DNA of 55,938 nt from an uncultured Bacteroidales bacterium. GTDB lineage: Bacteria > Bacteroidota > Bacteroidia > Bacteroidales > Bacteroidaceae. The position numbers and the translations under genes are program-made. The stretch covers positions 1-55,938 of the forward strand of contig CADBXO010000007.1 in NCBI GenBank assembly GCA_902798685.1, given 5' to 3'. Positions 46,933 through 53,116 of the stretch are shown one piece after another. A model generated the notes under the pieces. The model was not told where the DNA came from and searched no databases. It saw nothing but the letters and a program-made list of their open reading frames with translations. Numbering within the stretch: the first letter of the stretch is position 1; every line of letters starts with the position of its first letter.

Positions 46933-46941
46933 GTATCTTCG
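46914..46941 (+). promoter_or_regulatory. Promoter overlapping the susCD terminator
   Basis: TTG at 46914-46916, in the terminator loop, and TATCTTCG at 46934-46941 are 17 bases apart and fit the Bacteroidota -33/-7 pattern. The ATG at 46951 is only 9 bases after the -7 box, so the transcript would have almost no leader. Confidence 0.55.
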
Positions 46942-46950
46942 CTGATGTAT

Positions 46951-48351
46951 ATGAAACTGAATAACCGCAATATCAATAGCCTCGCTGCAGTATTGGCTTT
47001 TCTGGCGGCTTACTGCTTTTTCCAGTTTGCATACCCGTATCATCTGATGCGTCGCGAACAGATGAACCTGTTCCTTTTTGACTGGGATTATCTGCTGCGG
47101 ACATATCAGGGAACAGGCTGGTTGGTGCGCTTAACCGGAGACTTTCTGGAGCAGTTCTTTCACCTCCCGGTTATCGGCCCCCTGACCGTGTCGCTCCTGC
47201 TGACAGCCATCGGCGCACTGGTCTACCGCATATGCATCAGATTCCTTGGACAATGGCAGTCCCTGTCGGTTGCGACGCTGGTATTCATATGGTCATTCCT
47301 GCGTGAAACCGGAAATCTTTTCATTACACGCTACACCCTGGTTGTCTTGGGTTATCTGGCAATCATATATGCCATATTGAAGATACAAAAGACAAGCTAC
47401 AGGATTATTGCAGTCATACCCATGGCAGCCGTCGGTATCTGGATGCTGGGATCGCCTTATCACCAGCATTACGGCAAAATGTGGGGTGTACCGCGTGTAA
47501 GGTATGACAAGATAATAGGTCTGGACACAGAAGTGTCAAGAGAGAACTGGGACAAGGTTCTGAAACTGTCCAAGGAGGACTTTCACACGGCCGAATCCAG
47601 TTACTGCTTCAATCTGGCCCACGCCATGAAGGGCAACCTGGGTCAGGCTCTGTTTGACCACGTACAGCAGGGCGATGCCACTCTTCTGCTCCGCGTTGAC
47701 ACGGACAAATCACCGTTCACAGTCACCCTGGCCGGCGAAGCATGGTTCCAACTGGGAAACATGACCGTTGCCGAGCAGAGCGCCATTATAGCCCTGCAGG
47801 CATCACCCAAGCATACAGGAACACGTTTTCTGGTCCGTCTGGCCCGCGTAAACCTGATCTCGGGCGAGTATGCGGCAGCACAGAAATATCTCAACATACT
47901 GAGCAAGACCCTGTTCTACGGCAAATGGGCCAGGAGTATGATGCCAGAGAACCAGACACCCGATGTACGCGACCGGATAGCCCGCGAGCGCACAAAACTG
48001 CCCACGACAGACTTTGTGCATCACTCCAGCGAGCTCAGGCCCATCCTGCTGGGACTCCTCGAGGCAAATCCCGACAACATGCTGGCCCGCAATTACCTGC
48101 TGTGCTGTGACCTCCTGCATTACGACCTTGATCATTTCATCGAGGATTACACCCCGGTTCTGATCAAAGCCCACAACTACCACGAAGCCGTACTTATCTG
48201 GCTCAGCCTGCAGGACAGGATGACTCAGGAGGATGCCGCCCTATTCGGCGTGGACAATTCCCTGATCAAAAGGATGGAGTATTTCTTCCGCACCCCCGAG
48301 AAATACCGGGGTACCTACTGGTACTATTACATGAACGCCCCCGAAGAGTAA
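46951..48351 (+). CDS. DUF6057-type integral membrane protein
   Basis: A protein of about 466 residues. The N-terminal 170 or so have five or more hydrophobic segments (LAAVLAFLAAYCFFQFAY, VIGPLTVSLLLTAIGALVY, ISVATLVFIWSFL-like and IIAVIPMAAVGIWMLG). The soluble C-terminal half is TPR-like and helical (YCFNLAHAMKGNLGQALFDHV, AEQSAIIALQASPKHTGTRFLVRLARV). This fits DUF6057, a Bacteroidota family of unknown role. An ATG at 46945 is also possible; upstream codons lie in the terminator. It precedes the PD40 lipoprotein gene by 7 bases and is probably cotranscribed with it. Confidence 0.75.
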   Translation: MKLNNRNINSLAAVLAFLAAYCFFQFAYPYHLMRREQMNLFLFDWDYLLRTYQGTGWLVRLTGDFLEQFFHLPVIGPLTVSLLLTAIGALVYRICIRFLGQWQSLSVATLVFIWSFLRETGNLFITRYTLVVLGYLAIIYAILKIQKTSYRIIAVIPMAAVGIWMLGSPYHQHYGKMWGVPRVRYDKIIGLDTEVSRENWDKVLKLSKEDFHTAESSYCFNLAHAMKGNLGQALFDHVQQGDATLLLRVDTDKSPFTVTLAGEAWFQLGNMTVAEQSAIIALQASPKHTGTRFLVRLARVNLISGEYAAAQKYLNILSKTLFYGKWARSMMPENQTPDVRDRIARERTKLPTTDFVHHSSELRPILLGLLEANPDNMLARNYLLCCDLLHYDLDHFIEDYTPVLIKAHNYHEAVLIWLSLQDRMTQEDAALFGVDNSLIKRMEYFFRTPEKYRGTYWYYYMNAPEE

Positions 48352-48358
48352 CCCGCTT

Positions 48359-49822
48359 ATGAACAATATCACAAGAAACATACTGATTGCGTTTTGCCTG
48401 ATGCTTTCGGGCTGCGGCAACCGTTACGCCGCAACAGCCGTTGACGGCAGCCAGGGACCGCTTGTAATCTACCCCGACTACAAGGAGGTTACCATCCCGG
48501 CAAACATAGCGCCGCTCAACTTCCACTACGCCATGAGCGGTGCCGACAAAGCCGTGACAACGTTCACTATGGCCGGCAAATCGGTCACCATCAAAGGCCT
48601 TGAAGTGGAATGGTCCCTGCGCAAATGGAAATCCTTCATGGCCGATGCCGCCGGAAATACCATCATCGTCAGGGCCGATGCCACCGTAGACGGCAAGACC
48701 GTAACCGACGCATGGTCCATATACGTAAGTCCCGATGACATAGACGGTTATCTGACATACCGCCTCATTGAGCCCTCATACCAGATGTACAACGAGGTCT
48801 CCATCATGGAACGCTGCATAGAGAACTTTGACGAGACGGTTATCTGCGACTACAAACGCACCAACGACGCCTGTATCAACTGCCACATACACGGCCAACA
48901 GCGCGGTGACCTGTCCATGTACTACATACGCGGCCCGCACGGAGGCGCCATCCTGAACCGTGACGGCAAACTGCGCAAGCTCACCCTCAACGCCTCCGGC
49001 ATGCTCTCCGGCACCGTTTACGGTGAGATTCATCCCTCAGGCCGTTTCGGAGTATTCTCCACCAACATCATCCTGCCCAGTTTCCACACCGTCGCAGGCA
49101 AGCGTATGGAGGTGTATGACAGCGCATCGGACCTGACTGTGGCCGATTTCGACAACAATCAGATGATCAATCTGCCGCATGTGGCCCGCGCCGACAAATT
49201 CGAGACATTCCCCTGCTTCTCGGCCGACGGCAAATCGGTATTCTGGTGTGTGGCCGATACCTTCCCGCTGCCTGAGGAGATTGAGAAGGTCAAATACTCA
49301 CTCGTACGGGCCGATTTCGATGCAGAAAACGGATATATCAGCTCACAGATAGACACCATCTGGAACGGGCAGGCGGCAAACGCATCGGCCTGTCATCCCA
49401 AAGCCTCACCCGACGGCCGCTGGCTCATGTTCACAGTGGCCGATTACGGCACGTTCCCACTCTTCCACACCGAGTCCACACTGTATCTGGCAGACCTGCA
49501 GACAGGACGGATTACGGCAATGGAAAGCATCAAGGGAGACAAATCGGACACCTATCACAGCTGGTCATCCAACAGCCGCTGGTTCGTGTTTGCCAGCAAG
49601 CGCGGCGACGGCCAGTACGGAAAACCCTATTTCTGTCATATAGACGCCCAGGGCAACCTGACCAAACCGTTCGTACTTCCGCAGAAAAGTTCACGATTCT
49701 ATATCTATAACCTGAAGTCATTCAACGTACCGGATATGGGCAACGCTTCCACCGGCATGACCGCGCGCGACGCACGCATCATGTTCCGTCTGCCGAGCGA
49801 GCCATTCAGTCAGGCCAAATAA
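48359..49822 (+). CDS. PD40/TolB-like lipoprotein with CxxCH motif
   Basis: A 487-residue predicted lipoprotein with lipobox LSGC (Cys near residue 20). After an Ig-like N-terminal part, a segment DACINCHIHGQQ (Cys172, Cys175, His176) gives a CxxCH motif of the kind that binds heme c covalently. The C-terminal half has TolB/PD40 propeller repeats (FPCFSADGKSVFWCV, CHPKASPDGRWLMFTV, HSWSSNSRWFVFASKR). Similar Bacteroidota proteins are known only by domain. It follows DUF6057 by 7 bases and precedes the phosphatase gene by 6 bases. Whether heme is bound depends on a cytochrome c maturation system, which is not in this window. Confidence 0.75.
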   Translation: MNNITRNILIAFCLMLSGCGNRYAATAVDGSQGPLVIYPDYKEVTIPANIAPLNFHYAMSGADKAVTTFTMAGKSVTIKGLEVEWSLRKWKSFMADAAGNTIIVRADATVDGKTVTDAWSIYVSPDDIDGYLTYRLIEPSYQMYNEVSIMERCIENFDETVICDYKRTNDACINCHIHGQQRGDLSMYYIRGPHGGAILNRDGKLRKLTLNASGMLSGTVYGEIHPSGRFGVFSTNIILPSFHTVAGKRMEVYDSASDLTVADFDNNQMINLPHVARADKFETFPCFSADGKSVFWCVADTFPLPEEIEKVKYSLVRADFDAENGYISSQIDTIWNGQAANASACHPKASPDGRWLMFTVADYGTFPLFHTESTLYLADLQTGRITAMESIKGDKSDTYHSWSSNSRWFVFASKRGDGQYGKPYFCHIDAQGNLTKPFVLPQKSSRFYIYNLKSFNVPDMGNASTGMTARDARIMFRLPSEPFSQAK

Positions 49823-49828
49823 ACACGC

Positions 49829-50299
49829 ATGGAAAAGAAAAGGATTATATTCGTCTGCCACGGAAACATCTGCCGCTCCCCCATGGCAGAGTTCATATTC
49901 AAGGATTTAATCGCCTCACGGGGCTTAAACGAGCAGTTCTACGTGGAATCGGCGGCCGTATCTACCGAGGAGATAGGAAATTCCATCTACCCGCCCGCCA
50001 AGCGCTGCCTCAGCTTCCACGGAATACCGTTCGACACCTCCAAGACCGCCCGCCAGATAACCCGCGCCGATTACGACCGCTTTGACCTGATAATCCTGAT
50101 GGACCGCATGAACCTGCGCTGGCTCAAGTACATCATCCCCGACGATCCCGCCGGCAAGGTACGCATGATGATGTCATACGCCGGAAAGGACCGCGACGTA
50201 GCCGATCCCTGGTACACCGGTGATTTTGAGACCACCTACCGGGATCTGGTTGAAGCAACAGGAAAACTGCTTGGAGATTTACTGTCCCAGAACGCCTGA
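49829..50299 (+). CDS. Low-molecular-weight protein tyrosine phosphatase
   Basis: A 156-residue cytoplasmic phosphatase. The P-loop CxxxxxR is at residues 10-16 (CHGNICRS), directly after the first strand, and the general acid is in the DPWYTGDF segment near 130. These are the defining features of the family. In Bacteroidota such enzymes dephosphorylate tyrosine-phosphorylated regulators, often tied to capsule synthesis, but no kinase is nearby. It is third in a unit with DUF6057 and the PD40 lipoprotein. The last 21 bases overlap the remnant gene on the other strand. Confidence 0.92.
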   Translation: MEKKRIIFVCHGNICRSPMAEFIFKDLIASRGLNEQFYVESAAVSTEEIGNSIYPPAKRCLSFHGIPFDTSKTARQITRADYDRFDLIILMDRMNLRWLKYIIPDDPAGKVRMMMSYAGKDRDVADPWYTGDFETTYRDLVEATGKLLGDLLSQNA

Positions 50300-50706
50300 G
50301 TCCAGGCCGCGGATAACCTTGAAGGTCATACGTCCCTTCTTGTCAATGATGATTGCAACGCCGGCCAGATAGTTGATCCACTTGTGGTTTACCCAATAGT
50401 GCAGGTCAATCTGTTTGTCCGATGCATACACAGCCATAGGAGTAACCATATAATCGTGTGAAACCAGCACGTTGATGCGCTTCATGCTGGGCAGATGAGC
50501 CCTGAGTGAATCCAGCCACTCCTCGCTGCGCTCCTCCAGGTTATAGAAACCCTCTTCCTTACCGCCCTCGTAGGCCCACTGAGAGAGTGACTCCCAGTTG
50601 TCCCAGCCGTTACGACGGATAGCGGAAATATCCTTGCGGTACCAGTCACCGTTCAGAATCCCCCACTCCTCATGGATGAATTCGTCACCGTCCCCAATGG
50701 CACTGT
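50279..50706 (-). pseudogene. 5'-truncated histidine phosphatase remnant
   Basis: An open frame runs leftward from about 50706 to 50279 (about 142 codons) without a start at its upstream end. Its C-terminal 68 codons from an internal ATG at 50485 include VLVSHDYMVTPMAVYA, where the SHD triplet corresponds to the proton-donor HD motif of histidine acid phosphatases, and GVAIIIDKKGR with RGLDSG. The N-terminal RHG catalytic motif and the signal peptide are missing. The break at about 50700 coincides with ACCGTCCCCAATG (50687-50699), the reverse complement of the core of the REP units downstream. It is probably nonfunctional. Confidence 0.65.
50687..50699 (-). repeat. Partial REP-like core at the phosphatase breakpoint
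   Basis: Read on the minus strand, CATTGGGGACGGT is identical over 13 bases to the unit at 54967-54979 and shares its GGGGACGGT with the copies at 53062 and 55815. It then continues GACGAATTC, unlike the others. It may be a remnant of an element that caused the truncation, or coincidental coding similarity. Confidence 0.4.
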
Positions 50707-50759
50707 ATGTTTATTTTTACAATATAAGTATAAATAATTGTCAAAATGTTTTGTTGTTT

Positions 50760-50780
50760 TTACAAAATGTAATTTATTTG
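50760..50780 (+). promoter_or_regulatory. Probable BlaI operator and -7 box
   Basis: TTACA-AAA-TGTAA at 50760-50772 is a perfect 13-base palindrome of the TACA/TGTA type known for BlaI/MecI-family operators. A -7-like TTTATTTG follows at 50773-50780. The repressor would therefore cover the promoter and control its own operon. A second, looser inverted pair (TTTTTACAAT near 50714 and ATTGTCAAAA near 50737) may be an auxiliary site. The surrounding 110 bases are very AT-rich and contain no gene. Confidence 0.6.
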
Positions 50781-50809
50781 TGGTGGAAACCTGAAACAAA
50801 ACATTATAT

Positions 50810-51172
50810 ATGAAGAAACTGACCGATAAGGAACTTGCAATCATGAACGTGCTCTGGGATAACGGAGCGCTGTCCATGAGAGAGCTTTTGGATCATATGC
50901 CCGAGCCCCAGCCCAACTTCAACACGCTCACCACATTCGTGCGCCGTCTTGAGGTTAGCGGTATGATCAAGCACCGCGAGCTGGGAGCAAGGTTCTTCCT
51001 CTACGAGGCCGCGTTTGACCGTGACACCTACTTTGAAAAGATGAACAAAGAGAGCGTGGCCCGATTCTTCAACGGCTCATACACCGATTTCATTTCCCGC
51101 CTTGTCCAACAGCAGGAGGTGAGCATCGATGAGCTTAAGGAGCTTATCCGCATGGCTGAGAACGCAAAATAA
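50810..51172 (+). CDS. BlaI/MecI-family transcriptional repressor
   Basis: A 120-residue winged-helix repressor. The family pattern is visible: LTDKELAIMNVLWDNGALSMRELLDHM, then NFNTLTTFVRRLEVSGMIKHRELGARFFLYEA, and a C-terminal dimerisation helix region (VARFFNGSYTDFISRLVQQ). In the classical system the repressor is cleaved when its M56 partner is activated. Two such partners follow: the first starts 8 bases after the stop. The promoter carries a matching palindrome. No beta-lactamase gene is present, so the response is probably to an envelope signal other than a beta-lactam. Confidence 0.92.
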   Translation: MKKLTDKELAIMNVLWDNGALSMRELLDHMPEPQPNFNTLTTFVRRLEVSGMIKHRELGARFFLYEAAFDRDTYFEKMNKESVARFFNGSYTDFISRLVQQQEVSIDELKELIRMAENAK

Positions 51173-51180
51173 GAACCATT

Positions 51181-53055
51181 ATGGGTAGCATAGTCCTTTA
51201 CATATTGGAATGGGCGTTTGCCCTGACAGTGCTCCTTATCATCTATAAGGCAGCATTCAGCACAACCACATTCTACCGCTTCAACCGGTTTTACCTGCTG
51301 GGAGCAACAGTGCTCTCGGCCCTTCTCCCCCTTGTTCACTTTACTTTTCCTGAAAGCACTCCTCTGGTAAGCAACATCTCCATCCATGAGACCGAGTTCG
51401 CCCAGGAACTTTCAGGCACATTCATCCTGATGGACGATCCCATATCGGCCGATATCACACCGATAGTGGCCGATGAACCCGTACAGCCGGTAAGGAGTTC
51501 CAGCCTATGGGCAGTGATTCTGGTATGCCTGTACTCAGGATATGTAATTATGCTGATGGTCGGTTGGGTCCGAAGCGTCATCCGCGCCGCACGATTCCTG
51601 CACGGCAAGCCGCGCCGCCGCCTGAGCCGCACCGTCTGGCTGGTTACGCACGACGAGGTCTTCGGCCCGTTCAGTTGGATGAATTACATTGTGATTTCAG
51701 ATACGGAGAGCGGTTTTGCCCGTCATGCAAGCCTGCGTCACGAGTTTTCCCATATCAGACTGCTTCATTCCGTTGATCTGGTATTTCTGCTGGCCTGCAC
51801 CGTATTTAATCCGGCATGCTGGCTTGTACTCCAGGAGATAAAGATAGTACACGAATATGAGGCCGATAATGAAGTGATCAACCGTTACGGCATCCGCAAC
51901 AGTGACTATCAGAAACTGTTGATAATGCGAACTGTCGGTGCAGAGGCCTATGCGCTTGCCAGTTCTTTTAACCTAAACATTAAAAAGAGAATTATTATGA
52001 TGAACAAGAAGAAAACCCAGCGCAGGCGCCTCATGTGGCTTCTGCTCCTGATTCCCCTGCTGGGAATGACATCTGTCCTGTTTGCCCGCACGGAAAAGGC
52101 CATTAACCTCGATGACGATTTACGTTTCACATCGGGTAAAGTTGAAATGTCCTTCAGGATACCTGAGCCTATCGGTTCCACGATGCCACCACCTCCGCAA
52201 TACATAAGTGTTATAGAAGATGATGAAGTGGCAACCGATCATGACAATGACAATGAAAATGTGATGCGCATTCGCCAAAGGAATCTCATGTCAATACTGA
52301 TTAATAAAAATGATGAGATTTATGTAAAGAACGGAGTGTTGGCAAGAGTAGTTACCGTTGACGAAATCAAAGACCTGGCCAAGCAGTTCATTAAGAATCC
52401 TGATAATGACAGCAGACTCCCCCAGATAGAGGATTATGACATTGAAGGATATGGAAGAGTCAAGACAACCATAAAACATGTATTCTCATTACAGTATGAC
52501 CGCAGTTCCTCTGCAGGTGTATGGAGTGATGTAAGATATGAGTTGCAGAAAGCATATAATGAGATACGCGATGAACTCTGCCTGAGCAAATTTGGAAAAC
52601 TTTATGACCAATGCACTGATAGTGAGCAGAAGTTTGCCCGTGCTATGTATGCAATGAAAATAAGCGAAGCTCAGCCCAAATCATATGATGGTCAAGGTAA
52701 TCTCATCATAAAAAAAATAAGTTCTGCTGCCATCCATCCGGATATGGCCAAGAACAATAAAGTCATTAAGGATCTGCGCATCAGAGTTGACGGTAATCCC
52801 GCCTGGTTAAATGTATCGACCGTATTGTTTGATAATAAAAACGGCAATGATAGTTTCAAAAGCGAGACGGAGCCTAAGAAAATGCGTTTGGAGGACCTTG
52901 ATAAGTATATTGACGAGGCCATTGCAGACGGATTGAAGATCCGCTATGCCCGCCTTTCAATCCAGCCCGATGTCTGGATGGGAGATGTTTCTGATTTGAA
53001 GGAGACAATCCGTCACAGATTGCTCCTGAACGTTGTTCAAGAAAGTTACCAGTGA
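51181..53055 (+). CDS. BlaR1-like M56 metalloprotease with ExbD-like periplasmic domain
   Basis: A 624-residue sensor. N-terminal membrane segments (IVLYILEWAFALTVLLIIYK, LLGATVLSALLPLV and SSLWAVILVCLYSGYVIMLMV) precede the M56 zinc motif HEFSH at 187-191, and the last TM is at about 284-302. Residues about 365-502 match the periplasmic part of Bacteroidota ExbD: RNLMSILINKNDEIYVKNG, LAKQFIKNPDNDSRLPQ, FSLQYDRSSSA, AYNEIRDELCLSKFGKLYD and ISEAQPKSY. The end (LEDLDKYIDEA to NVVQESYQ) aligns with the middle of the next protein. The stop TGA lies within a REP-like unit, so the C-terminus may be truncated. It is 8 bases after blaI. Confidence 0.82.
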   Translation: MGSIVLYILEWAFALTVLLIIYKAAFSTTTFYRFNRFYLLGATVLSALLPLVHFTFPESTPLVSNISIHETEFAQELSGTFILMDDPISADITPIVADEPVQPVRSSSLWAVILVCLYSGYVIMLMVGWVRSVIRAARFLHGKPRRRLSRTVWLVTHDEVFGPFSWMNYIVISDTESGFARHASLRHEFSHIRLLHSVDLVFLLACTVFNPACWLVLQEIKIVHEYEADNEVINRYGIRNSDYQKLLIMRTVGAEAYALASSFNLNIKKRIIMMNKKKTQRRRLMWLLLLIPLLGMTSVLFARTEKAINLDDDLRFTSGKVEMSFRIPEPIGSTMPPPPQYISVIEDDEVATDHDNDNENVMRIRQRNLMSILINKNDEIYVKNGVLARVVTVDEIKDLAKQFIKNPDNDSRLPQIEDYDIEGYGRVKTTIKHVFSLQYDRSSSAGVWSDVRYELQKAYNEIRDELCLSKFGKLYDQCTDSEQKFARAMYAMKISEAQPKSYDGQGNLIIKKISSAAIHPDMAKNNKVIKDLRIRVDGNPAWLNVSTVLFDNKNGNDSFKSETEPKKMRLEDLDKYIDEAIADGLKIRYARLSIQPDVWMGDVSDLKETIRHRLLLNVVQESYQ

Positions 53056-53103
53056 GCCACAGGGGACGGTTGACTTCGTCGAGCTAAACCTTCTCTTTGT
53101 CAC
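53052..53103 (+). repeat. REP-like unit A, long type
   Basis: GTGAGCCACAGGGGACGGTT begins the unit and CTTCTCTTTGTCAC ends it. Relative to the short type, a 21-base segment (GACTTCGTCGAGCTAAACCTT) is inserted after GGGGACGGTT. The unit is nearly identical to the reverse complement of 54997-55045. It fills the gap between the two M56 genes, and the first gene's stop codon is its TGA. Confidence 0.75.
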
Positions 53104-53116
53104 CAAAAGAATCATT

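Noticed and set aside
50279-50485. A 68-residue independent small protein
   Set aside because: The frame continues upstream without interruption to 50706 with phosphatase-like sequence, so the internal ATG is not a true start but part of a truncated gene.
51181-53055. Frameshift splitting the first sensor into M56 and a separate ExbD protein at MNKKKTQRRR
   Set aside because: An internal ATG pair occurs at about 51997, but the frame is continuous through the TM and the second sensor has the same junction, so one polypeptide is more likely.
53033-53116. N-terminal extension of the second M56 sensor
   Set aside because: The added residues are a translation of the REP unit. The paralogue starts at the equivalent of 53117 and similarity begins only about 10 bases upstream of it.
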